Origin: CAYOHP01 sp964403795 [NCBI: uncultured bacterium]
GTDB taxonomy: Bacteria; Muiribacteriota; UBA6191; CAZXTJ01
Length of the DNA: 64,000 nt
Assembly (NCBI GenBank): GCA_964403795.1
Contig: CAYOHP010000002.1
Coordinates: 49,430-113,429, forward strand
Direction: 5' to 3'
Positions within the stretch are counted from its first letter, which is position 1. Every line of letters starts with the position of its first letter. Below, piece after piece: positions 1-7,830 of the stretch. The notes beneath the pieces were generated by a model. It was not told the DNA's origin. It was given only the letters and a program-made list of their open reading frames with translations, and did no database searches. The translations under genes and the position numbers were made by a program.

Positions 1-147
1 ACCCACATCCTGGCCTTCGAGGGCGACGGGCGGGTCGACTGGCACGAGGGCGGCTGGGCCGACTTCGTGGCCTGGAAGAAGCGCGAGTTCGGCGAGGACG
101 CCCTGGAGCCGCACCGCATGAAGTACAAGCGGATCGCGCTTTCCTGA
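1..147 (+). CDS. ettA: Energy-dependent translational throttle protein EttA (ABC-F ATPase), 3' end
   Basis: Only the last 48 codons are in the window; the gene begins before base 1 and stops with TGA at 145-147. The visible tail starts THILAFEGDGRV, then has a WHEGGWADF segment and ends with the LEPHRMKYKRI motif. That is the typical C-terminus of EttA-type ABC-F proteins, where a Thr-His-Ile-Leu strand follows the last Walker B/H-loop region and a conserved basic tail closes the protein. EttA binds the ribosomal E site and gates the first elongation steps according to ATP level. The catalytic ATPase motifs lie outside the window, so the call rests on the tail alone; another ABC-F protein is the main alternative. 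Confidence 0.72.
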   Translation, partial: THILAFEGDGRVDWHEGGWADFVAWKKREFGEDALEPHRMKYKRIALS

Positions 148-156
148 AGCCGATCG

Positions 157-705
157 TCATGGCCGTGCCACCCCGATCACGCCGCAGGCGACCCGGGGTC
201 CGGCGTTGCCGGCCGGCTGGCTGGTCAGGTCGTCGGCTCCGGCGTGGACGATCACCGAGCGTCCGAGCAGGGTGTGGAAACCCTGCAGGCTCAGGCCTTC
301 GACCAGCCGCAGCACCTCGGCGGTGCCATCGGGCCCCGCTTCCAGGTTCCCGAGGTCGCCGGCGTGCCGCCCGGCCGGTGGCGCATCGGGAGACCCGTGT
401 TGCGTCTCCCAGGGATCGAAGTGCCCACCGGCCGAAGCCGCGTCGGGAGCGGTGCAGTCCCCCCATTCGTGGACGTGGAACCCGTGCCTGCCCGGGGAAA
501 GTCCCTGGATGCGGGCCCGGACCATCACCCCGCGCCGGCTCTCGGAGAAGGTGACGGTCCCGCTCGCCCCCTGGCCCCGGGTCGCGTGGAGCACCGCCAC
601 GGCCTTCTCGACCGACTCGAACGGGGGATGGTCCCCGTGGGCGAAGGCGGTCCCGGCCGCCACCAGCAGGATCCCGACCAACGCCACGCCACGAACACGG
701 ATCAC
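157..705 (-). CDS. sodC: Periplasmic Cu/Zn superoxide dismutase
   Basis: A 182-residue secreted superoxide dismutase. A hydrophobic signal peptide covers residues 1-22 and ends AFA-HGDH. Metal ligands are in the expected order: His77 and His79 (GFHVHEWGDC), bridging His95, then His103, His114 and Asp117 for zinc and His154 (VIVHAG) for copper. Cys84 and Cys174 can form the structural disulfide. It dismutates superoxide in the periplasm or outside the cell. The GTG start at 705 has an AAGGAGA ribosome site and overlaps the stop of the upstream glycosyltransferase in a four-base GTGA junction, so it is translationally coupled. It is probably the last gene of the operon that begins with the alpha-2-macroglobulin. 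Confidence 0.92.
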   Translation of the reverse strand: MIRVRGVALVGILLVAAGTAFAHGDHPPFESVEKAVAVLHATRGQGASGTVTFSESRRGVMVRARIQGLSPGRHGFHVHEWGDCTAPDAASAGGHFDPWETQHGSPDAPPAGRHAGDLGNLEAGPDGTAEVLRLVEGLSLQGFHTLLGRSVIVHAGADDLTSQPAGNAGPRVACGVIGVARP

Positions 706-1808
706 GACGTCTCCTTGCGCTCTGCCCGGGTCCCCGCCAGCCGACGGAAGACGCCCTCGTGCACCTCGGCCACCCTGGCCCAGGTCCTCTCGATCACCTT
801 GGCCCGCAGGCGCTCCCGCCTGGCCGGATCCGGCCAGGGCTCGCCCAGCTCCTGCCGCAACGCCGCCTCCAGAGCGGTTCCATCCCCCGGAGGAACCAGC
901 CGCGCCTCCTCCCCCAGCGCCTCGGGGAGCCCGCCGGTGGCGCTCGCCACCACAGGGGTCCCGGCCGCCATGGCCTCCAGGGGAGGGATCCCGTAGCCCT
1001 CATCGAGCGAGGGGAAGGCCAGGAGCCGCGCCCCCCGATACAGACCGGGTAGGTCGCGATCCTCCACGTACCCGAGACCCATGACCCCCGGGCCGGTGGG
1101 ACGGGGCTCGCCGGCAACCACCAGTGCCGGAGCCCCGGGGATCGCGGCCAGCGCTTCCCGGAGCCGTCCGAGCCCCTTCCTGGGATGATCGCCGCCCACC
1201 GCCAGGACATACCGTTCCGGCAGCCCGTGGATCCGACGCGCCTCCTCGGCCTGGCGGTCGGTGGCCGCGAAATACTCCGCCTCGATCCCCACTTCGACCA
1301 CCGTGATCCGGCCCTCGGCCGCGGGACGGTGAGCCAGGAGCTGGCGCTCGACGTGCTTCGAGAGCACCAGGATCTCGGCCGCGCCGCCTACGGCCTGGTC
1401 GATCCGCCTCCGGAGCAACCAGGCGAAACGTCGCGGCATGGTCTCGGGCGTGACCACGCAGGCCAGGTCGGCGACCGTCACCACCACGGGGACCCCGGAG
1501 GGCGCGGGCGGGAAGGCATAGGCCGGCCCCCAGACCACATCGGGAGCGAACCCGGCCGCCCGCCTCCGCCCTGCCAGAACGCCCTCCAGCCAGACCCAGG
1601 GGTGCTCGTGGCTGGCGTAGCGGGCAGGCACTTCCGTCACCCCGATGCCGGCCTGCCACAGGAGTTCCCTCGCCTGGGGCGGTGCCACCACCCCGAGCTC
1701 CAGCCCGGGTCCTCGACGAGCCAGCTCCCGGACCACCGAGAGCGCGTAGCGTCCCATCCCGGTGACCGGAGGCACCAGATGGCGGAGGTCGACGAGCACC
1801 CTTGGCAT
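702..1808 (-). CDS. Glycosyltransferase family 4 (GT-B) protein
   Basis: A 368-residue GT-B glycosyltransferase. The N-terminus (MPRVLVDLRHL, then TGMGRYALSVV) matches the acceptor half of GT4 enzymes. The C-terminal nucleotide-sugar half carries AVGGDHPRKGLGRL and the ExxxxxxxE signature in LDEGYGIPPLEAMAAGTPVV near residues 260-285. The start is placed at 1808 because the reading frame upstream of it runs into the preceding gene's end; 25 bases separate it from the alpha-2-macroglobulin stop. It overlaps sodC by four bases. The donor and acceptor cannot be told; mannose-type sugars are common in this family. The pairing with two secreted proteins gives no direct hint of its product. Confidence 0.85.
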   Translation of the reverse strand: MPRVLVDLRHLVPPVTGMGRYALSVVRELARRGPGLELGVVAPPQARELLWQAGIGVTEVPARYASHEHPWVWLEGVLAGRRRAAGFAPDVVWGPAYAFPPAPSGVPVVVTVADLACVVTPETMPRRFAWLLRRRIDQAVGGAAEILVLSKHVERQLLAHRPAAEGRITVVEVGIEAEYFAATDRQAEEARRIHGLPERYVLAVGGDHPRKGLGRLREALAAIPGAPALVVAGEPRPTGPGVMGLGYVEDRDLPGLYRGARLLAFPSLDEGYGIPPLEAMAAGTPVVASATGGLPEALGEEARLVPPGDGTALEAALRQELGEPWPDPARRERLRAKVIERTWARVAEVHEGVFRRLAGTRAERKETS

Positions 1809-1833
1809 CGTCGGGTCTACACCGGCTCCCGGC

Positions 1834-4800
1834 TCACCGGTCGGCTCGCCCGATCGAGACGCGGTGGCTCTCCGAGCTTCCCTCCACATGGGGGAAGTAC
1901 ATGAGGAAGACCCGCGCCGGGAGCACGTTGTGGAACCCGGCGATCTCCGGGGTCATGGTCACGGTGGCCCGGTAGGTCCCCGCCGAGAGGTAGCGGAAGT
2001 AGTAGACGACCCGGTCGTCGAGTACGTCGACCTCCGGCCAGGCGTCGTACCAGCGCCCCCGCGAATCCTTCTGCGCCAGCTTGGGCCGGTGCTCGCCCTT
2101 GGTCGGGACCTCGGCCCCGGAGAGGAGCGGCACTTCCAGCAGCGCGAAGCTCCGGTCCTCGGGGACCGTCATCTCGACCTCCCGCACCAGCCGCTCGTGG
2201 GAAGGATGGGGATCCGCCTTGGCCTCGATCCTCGAGCGCAGCGAGAAGCCATGGTCCTCGGCCGCGAACGGTCCCTTCTCGAACCGGGTGGTGTCGAGCC
2301 GGGCCAGCACCTTGGGTCCCGAGGTCTTCTCGATCGTGACCCGTCCCTTGGCCTGGTTCAGGTCCCGGGCCGCCAGATGCATCCGGGAGGGAGGTCCCAC
2401 CTTCCCGCCGGAAACCCTGGCCTGACGGACAGCCCCGGCCTCGACCCGGAGCTCGGCATCGTCCCTGGATCCCGAAGCCGCCCTCCCCTGGAGGTAGCGG
2501 ACCGCCACCGAGGCGGCCACCGCCCGCGCCTTGGTGCTGCGGTACTCGGTGGCCCCCTTGCCGAGGGTCATCCAGCGCAGACCGGCCAGGAAGCTCTCGC
2601 TCCGACCCTCGAGCTCACCCAGGAACTCGAGGACCAGGGCCACCGTCTCGGAATCGTCGGCGTACCAGCTCCAGGCCATGCCCTCGTGCTTCCACTGCTT
2701 GAAGGCCTGGTTCCCGAGCGACAACCGCTCCAGCTCCTGGGCGGCCCGGGTCACCCCGTCCTGGTCGCCGCTCGCCAGCGATCCCCGTCCGTAGCTCACC
2801 CAGAACCGGGGATCATCGAGCAGCGACTTCATCCTGGGGAGCCTGGGTGCCTTCAGGTCCCCAGCCCCGGCCAGGGCGAGGGCCTCCCAGGCCCGGTAGA
2901 TCGCCAGGGTCCGGTAGCGCTCGTCGGAGGCCTCCTCCCTGTCGATGGCCTCGCGGCCGTTCCTCCGGTAGAGGTCGGACAGCCACTCGACGGTGGACTC
3001 GAGTTCCAGTTCCTTCCAGATCCGGTCCCGGATCGGACCCTTGAGGGCCGCCACCCGGGAGAGCAGGTAGGCGGTGGTGGTGGTGGAGGCCTCGTCCCCT
3101 AGGCCCCATCCCCATCCCGCCCCGCGCCGGAGTTCCCGCAGCCGTTCGATCCCCTTCTGGACGATGGGGTCGAGGTCGGTGGGAACCCCTGCGGTCTTCA
3201 GCCAGGCCGAGCCCAGGCCCGCCTGGGCCGTGACCAGGGGCACGAACCGCGACAGGGTCTGCTCGGTGCAACCATAGGGGTACTTCACCAGCTCGTTCAG
3301 GTCGTCGACCAGCGCCACCTCGATGGCCCGCTCCAGGCCCAGCATGAGGTGCAGGTCCGCATAGGTGGCGTTCTCCCAGGTTCCCGGCTTCGCCTCCACC
3401 ACCACGCTGGCCCGGGGATCGACCTCGTGGAGCGTGACCTCGGTGCGCCGCCGCCCGAAGGGGAGGACCGGGATCCGCTTCTCGAGCGCGTCCCCGACCC
3501 CGCCCGCGTCGAAGCGGGAGCGGAACTTGAGCTCGCCCGAGTCGGGATGGGAGTGCACGTAGACCGGGAAGTCGACCGCGTCATGGCCGTGGGCCGAGAC
3601 CTTCAGTTCGTAGCGATCCGGTGCCTTCTTCACCGGACCGTCGTCGCTGACCAGCCAACCGCCCTCGGACGCCTCCCTCACGTTCAGGAGCGCAAGGTCC
3701 TTCTTCTCGAGCGGCACCGCCCGGGCGCCGTCGATCTCGAACTCGAGCTTCCCGCGCGAGTCGGTGTCGGTCACGTTCTGGACCGAGCTCTTGACCAGGA
3801 CGTGGTCTCCGGTGACCAGGAACCGGGGCATGCCCAGGCGGACCATCAGGTCCTTGCGGGCCACCACCCGGGTCTCCGCCCTGGCCACCCGGGTCTCGGC
3901 ATCCACCGCGTACGTGACCAGGCGCCAGCGCGACAGATCGTCGGGGAGCTTGAACCGGAGCCGGGCCTTGCCCTGCCGATCGGTACGCACCGATCCGACC
4001 CAGTGGGCCACGTCCCGGAACTCGGTCCGGACCCGGATTCCCGATCCTCCGCCACCGCCCCCGGAGCCCCCGCCCCCGCCGTCCATCGACATCTCGGCCG
4101 CCGGCGCCGACGCCGGCATCGGGGCGCCCATCATCGCCATCTTCATCCCCTTGGCCTGCATGGCGAAGCTGGCCCGGGCCAGCCCGGGACCGCCTTCCAT
4201 GTCGGCCATGGCGAGTTCGTCGCTCGCGTAGTATCCGCCTCCCACACCGGAGACCGAGTTCTGGCGCTCGCCGTAGAAGTGCTGGTACGGCTCCGGGGTC
4301 CGATCCGGGGCCACCTGTTCCAGGGCCTCGTCGACGACCGCCAGACACAGGTCGCCCACCATCGGGAGCCCGGTCGAGGTCCGAGCCTCGATCGAGAGGT
4401 CGACCTCGCTCCCGGGCTCGTAGACCCGCCTGTCGGTGACCAGGTCGACCTTGGCCCGCTTGTCGGTCGCGGGGACCTTCAGGTCGATCTCCTCCTGCAG
4501 GTTGCGTCCGTCCTTGACGGTCTCGACATGGAGCTTGGCGACGGGGGCATCGGCCGCCTCGATCGGGACCTCGACCAGCGCCGAGTAGCCCTTGATCGCC
4601 ACTTGGCCCCGCTTGCGGAAGTGCGCCCCTTCCAGCGACCACCAGGCGATCCCGGTCTCGATCGGGCACCGGACCAGCACCCTGGCGGTCTCGCCGGCCT
4701 GGTACTCGGGGCGCTCGGCCGAGAGTTCGATCCGGTCCCAGCGCCACCAGCCGCCGCCTTCGCCCAGCCGGAAGGTCCGGATCCTCGACGAGGTTGCCCG

Positions 4801-6963
4801 CCGCCCGGCGTCCCGGATCCGACCGGTCAGCTCGATGTCCCCGGCCTCGGGGATGGCGATCCGCCACTGGGCGGCTCCCCGGGAGTCGGTCTTCTCGGTC
4901 CAGGTCCGGAGCACGTCGACCTTCTCGGTCCAACGGTCCTTCTCGTCCCGCAGCCACCTCCGGCGCCGCAGTTCCAGCTCGACCTCGGTCTCCTTGCCCT
5001 TGCCCTCGAGATCGACGGTCCGGGCCAATACGATCCAGGGTTCCTTCTCTTCGACCACCGCCATGGTGGTCTGGAGTCCGAGGACCACCTCGGACCGGGG
5101 CGCATAGAGGACCGCGTTCCCATGGACCTCGCGGCCATCGGGGGAGACCACCGTCACCTCGGCGGTGAGGGAGTAGTCCGCCTTCTTGGCAGGCAGCCGG
5201 ACCGGGATCCGGATCCGCCCCCGGTCGTCGAGCTTCCCGCTCCCCGAGTCCTCGAAGTCGATCTCGCCCTCGGAGTCCCGCCAGGTCCAGCCCGGAGTCT
5301 CGGCGAACCCATGCAGCTTGGAATCGAAGGGAGCTTCCGAGGGAGCACCGGCCCGGAGTTCCCAGCGAACCTCCGCGCCCGCGAGGTTGCCTCCCACCGT
5401 GAAGCGCCCGTGGACGTCGTAGCTCGCCTCCTCGCCCTGCACCGTCCACTCCCGAGGGGCCTCCACCACGACCTCGTGCTCGGGTTTGCGATAGGCGAGG
5501 ATCTCGATCTCCACGCTGCCTTCTCCGCCGAGTTCGGGGAAGCTGGCCCTGAGCGGGAAGGTCCCGGTCCGCTGGTCCTTCGGCAGCTCCAGCGAACCGT
5601 GGAAGACGCCGAGATCGTCGCTCCGGACCTCGACGGAAGACCCCTGTTCCTCCCAGTCCCAGCCCAGGCGGACCTGGGCCCCGGCTCCCCGGACCACCGC
5701 CAGCTCGGCCCCTTCGACCAGGCGCCGGGCGATCCCCCGGAACCGGATCGTCTCGCCGGGCTTGTAGACCTGGCGATCGGTCGTGAGGTGCACCATGAGC
5801 GGCTGGCCGGTCTGGGAGACCGGATCCCGTCGCAACTCCGCCAGCTGCTCCCTGGCCGAGGCGTATCCCCCGAGTTCCACCGCCATCAGGTGATCGCCGC
5901 GCTGGAGCAGGACCCAGCCCGAGCCCTCGCCCTCGGGGATGTCGAGCGTCAGGTACCCCTGGTCGTCGGACTTGTGGCTGGTGACCCGGACCCGGTTCCG
6001 GTTCGATTCCCAGCGGACCCAGTGGGCAGTGGCATCCACCTTCCCGAAGGGAGCCCCGTCCTTGCGCGACACGGCCTGCAGGTGGACCCGGTCCCCGTCC
6101 CTGCGGCCCACGCAGTCCATGCCGGTGTACAGGAAGCCCGAAGTGGCGGTCTGGTGCTCGGTCTTGGCCACCACCACGTAGAGGCCGGGAGCCGGGAGCT
6201 CCACCGGGATCCGGTAACCCATGGTGTAGGCCGGGTGGAGCGCAACCCAGGCGTGATCCTTGAACCCTGCCTCGGGGCTCCCGTATCCACGCGGATTCAG
6301 GGGATCGTCGTTGCGCCACGTGTACCACTGGCTGAAGGAACCGGCCGACACCGCGTGCCCGATCCCCCCGTGCTCCCGCAGCCGGGCCCCGACCTTCTCG
6401 AGGTCGTAGCCATGGGCCAGGATCTCCTTGCGGCCCTTGCGCCTCCGCCCTTGCTTGAGCCAGTCCACCAGGAACTCCGAGGGATCGCTCTCGAAGCGGG
6501 CCAGGGCCTGGGCCGCCTCCTCCTCGACCTCCTTGCGGGCCGCCACGGTCCGCTGGAAGACCGGCTTCCCGACTCCCTCGGTGGGCAGGCGGAAGTTCTC
6601 CCAGCCCGAGTGGTCGCCGAGTTCGGCGGCCAGGATGCTCACTTCGAGCCTGCGGCTCCCCTGGCTCTGGGCCCCCAGCAGCAGCTTGGAGCCCTCGTAG
6701 CCGAGCGCCGCGTGGGCACCCGAGGCGACCTTGGCGAAGGGCGACCCGTCGAGCAGCATGACCGTCGGGAGGGTCCCCTCGGCAACCGTCACCTCGTCGG
6801 CGATCTTCCTGTAGGTCGGGACCACGGGCTTGCCCTCCTCGCTGGTGACCACCTGGCGAGGAGGCCGGCGGAAGCGCCCGGGCGGGGGCGAGGCCTCCGC
6901 GAGTCCGAAACCCATGAGCAAAGCCAGAACGGCAGCCGTCCGACGGACCGGGAGATCGACCAC
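1834..6963 (-). CDS. Bacterial alpha-2-macroglobulin (protease trap) with thioester
   Basis: A 1709-residue secreted protein of the alpha-2-macroglobulin family. The GTG start at 6963 follows AGGAGG with a six-base gap and opens a signal peptide (AAVLALLMGFGLAEA). The MG domains follow: QVYKPGETIRFRG near residue 400 is the canonical MG entry, and DLSRWRLVTYAVD lies just after the bait region. The thioester motif YGCTEQ is intact, with Cys1232. The presumed bait, about residues 925-975, is unusual: a Met-rich stretch (KGMKMAMM) followed by a run of glycines and serines. Such proteins trap proteases covalently in the periplasm. E. coli YfhM is usually paired with a penicillin-binding protein 1C, which is absent here. 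It is first in an apparent operon with the glycosyltransferase and sodC. Confidence 0.92.
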   Translation of the reverse strand: MVDLPVRRTAAVLALLMGFGLAEASPPPGRFRRPPRQVVTSEEGKPVVPTYRKIADEVTVAEGTLPTVMLLDGSPFAKVASGAHAALGYEGSKLLLGAQSQGSRRLEVSILAAELGDHSGWENFRLPTEGVGKPVFQRTVAARKEVEEEAAQALARFESDPSEFLVDWLKQGRRRKGRKEILAHGYDLEKVGARLREHGGIGHAVSAGSFSQWYTWRNDDPLNPRGYGSPEAGFKDHAWVALHPAYTMGYRIPVELPAPGLYVVVAKTEHQTATSGFLYTGMDCVGRRDGDRVHLQAVSRKDGAPFGKVDATAHWVRWESNRNRVRVTSHKSDDQGYLTLDIPEGEGSGWVLLQRGDHLMAVELGGYASAREQLAELRRDPVSQTGQPLMVHLTTDRQVYKPGETIRFRGIARRLVEGAELAVVRGAGAQVRLGWDWEEQGSSVEVRSDDLGVFHGSLELPKDQRTGTFPLRASFPELGGEGSVEIEILAYRKPEHEVVVEAPREWTVQGEEASYDVHGRFTVGGNLAGAEVRWELRAGAPSEAPFDSKLHGFAETPGWTWRDSEGEIDFEDSGSGKLDDRGRIRIPVRLPAKKADYSLTAEVTVVSPDGREVHGNAVLYAPRSEVVLGLQTTMAVVEEKEPWIVLARTVDLEGKGKETEVELELRRRRWLRDEKDRWTEKVDVLRTWTEKTDSRGAAQWRIAIPEAGDIELTGRIRDAGRRATSSRIRTFRLGEGGGWWRWDRIELSAERPEYQAGETARVLVRCPIETGIAWWSLEGAHFRKRGQVAIKGYSALVEVPIEAADAPVAKLHVETVKDGRNLQEEIDLKVPATDKRAKVDLVTDRRVYEPGSEVDLSIEARTSTGLPMVGDLCLAVVDEALEQVAPDRTPEPYQHFYGERQNSVSGVGGGYYASDELAMADMEGGPGLARASFAMQAKGMKMAMMGAPMPASAPAAEMSMDGGGGGSGGGGGGSGIRVRTEFRDVAHWVGSVRTDRQGKARLRFKLPDDLSRWRLVTYAVDAETRVARAETRVVARKDLMVRLGMPRFLVTGDHVLVKSSVQNVTDTDSRGKLEFEIDGARAVPLEKKDLALLNVREASEGGWLVSDDGPVKKAPDRYELKVSAHGHDAVDFPVYVHSHPDSGELKFRSRFDAGGVGDALEKRIPVLPFGRRRTEVTLHEVDPRASVVVEAKPGTWENATYADLHLMLGLERAIEVALVDDLNELVKYPYGCTEQTLSRFVPLVTAQAGLGSAWLKTAGVPTDLDPIVQKGIERLRELRRGAGWGWGLGDEASTTTTAYLLSRVAALKGPIRDRIWKELELESTVEWLSDLYRRNGREAIDREEASDERYRTLAIYRAWEALALAGAGDLKAPRLPRMKSLLDDPRFWVSYGRGSLASGDQDGVTRAAQELERLSLGNQAFKQWKHEGMAWSWYADDSETVALVLEFLGELEGRSESFLAGLRWMTLGKGATEYRSTKARAVAASVAVRYLQGRAASGSRDDAELRVEAGAVRQARVSGGKVGPPSRMHLAARDLNQAKGRVTIEKTSGPKVLARLDTTRFEKGPFAAEDHGFSLRSRIEAKADPHPSHERLVREVEMTVPEDRSFALLEVPLLSGAEVPTKGEHRPKLAQKDSRGRWYDAWPEVDVLDDRVVYYFRYLSAGTYRATVTMTPEIAGFHNVLPARVFLMYFPHVEGSSESHRVSIGRADR

Positions 6964-7047
6964 CCCGCACCTCCTCGCACTTCCACCCCACTGTGGACGG
7001 CCCGCCCATGGATTCCAAGGGGCTCGCCGCAGGCCCACACAGCGGCC

Positions 7048-7059
7048 TAGGCTCCCGGT
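7048..7059 (+). promoter_or_regulatory. Leaderless-type -10 box for the 7060 gene
   Basis: TAGGCT at 7048-7053 is followed by six bases and then ATG at 7060. Transcription would start at or next to the start codon, leaving no room for a ribosome site. No clear -35 hexamer is visible. Confidence 0.5.
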
Positions 7060-7830
7060 ATGAGGACGCTCACAGCCAAAGGGGTCCCGGCAGATGGGTG
7101 GCCGCAACCCGCCCCGGGTTTCGCGACCTTCGCTGCCTGCCTGGGGACCTGGCCCGTCGCCGTGCGGGCCTGGGCCGACCACGCATCCCGGACCCCGGAG
7201 GGTGTTGCCGGCACCGCCGCGGCCTCCCGGTGGGACCTCGCCTTCTTCCTCGAGACCGGGAGCCCGGAGCGGCTCCTCTCGCTCTCCCTCGACGGCCTGG
7301 CCCTGGCCGTGGACGCCAAGCGGGGCGGCACCGTCCTGGGCCTGACCCCGGATGGCACCGCCTTCCTGGAGGTCTCGGCCTACACCTGGCCCGTCGACGA
7401 CCTCCGGGTGACCGGGCTGGTCCGGTTCGCCCAGGGCTCGTCGGCGCCCTTCGTCTGGGGAGTGCGGGTGGCGCCCAAGGCCGCGGTCTCGGGCCGTTTC
7501 GAAAGGTCGTTCAGCCTGTCGCGCCTCTGGACCCCCGGGGGCATGGTGGAGACCGGCCTCACCCTCCGGGCGGGACTCCGCCAACGGGACGCCCTGCTCC
7601 GGATCGGCGCCCGTCTCCGGCTCCGCCAGGGCCTCGACCCGGCTCCTGCCCTCGCCTCCCGGCTCCCGGCCTGGATGCTCCCCGATCCGGGTGCGATCTC
7701 CTCCCTGCTCTCCTCGGGCCTGGAGCTGGCGACCCGGATGCGCCCCTGGGAGGTCGCAAGGCGGCGGGCGACCCTCTGCTCCGGGTGCTCGTTGCGCTCC
7801 CCCTCCCCTCCTGTCACGATGGCAGGGTGA
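7060..7830 (+). CDS. Hypothetical protein coupled to a HEAT-repeat gene
   Basis: A 256-residue protein I do not recognise. It has no signal peptide or membrane segment. The middle has alternating hydrophobic residues suggesting beta structure (LLSLSLDGLALAVDA, GTAFLEVSAYTW, LRVTGLVRFAQG). The last 60 residues are proline-, arginine- and leucine-rich and end in a Cys-containing tail (CSGCSLRSPSPP). It is supported as a gene by a TAnnnT box six bases before its ATG and by its TGA overlapping the GTG start of the next gene (GTGA at 7827-7830). That coupling suggests the two proteins act together. A non-coding alternative cannot be fully excluded because the C-terminal part has weak composition. 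Confidence 0.62.
   Translation: MRTLTAKGVPADGWPQPAPGFATFAACLGTWPVAVRAWADHASRTPEGVAGTAAASRWDLAFFLETGSPERLLSLSLDGLALAVDAKRGGTVLGLTPDGTAFLEVSAYTWPVDDLRVTGLVRFAQGSSAPFVWGVRVAPKAAVSGRFERSFSLSRLWTPGGMVETGLTLRAGLRQRDALLRIGARLRLRQGLDPAPALASRLPAWMLPDPGAISSLLSSGLELATRMRPWEVARRRATLCSGCSLRSPSPPVTMAG

Noticed and set aside
3349-7050. Long rightward open frame antisense to the alpha-2-macroglobulin gene
   Set aside because: It lacks any family pattern, is Gly/Pro/Arg/His-rich as expected for the complement of GC-biased codons, and the leftward frame contains a complete known protein.
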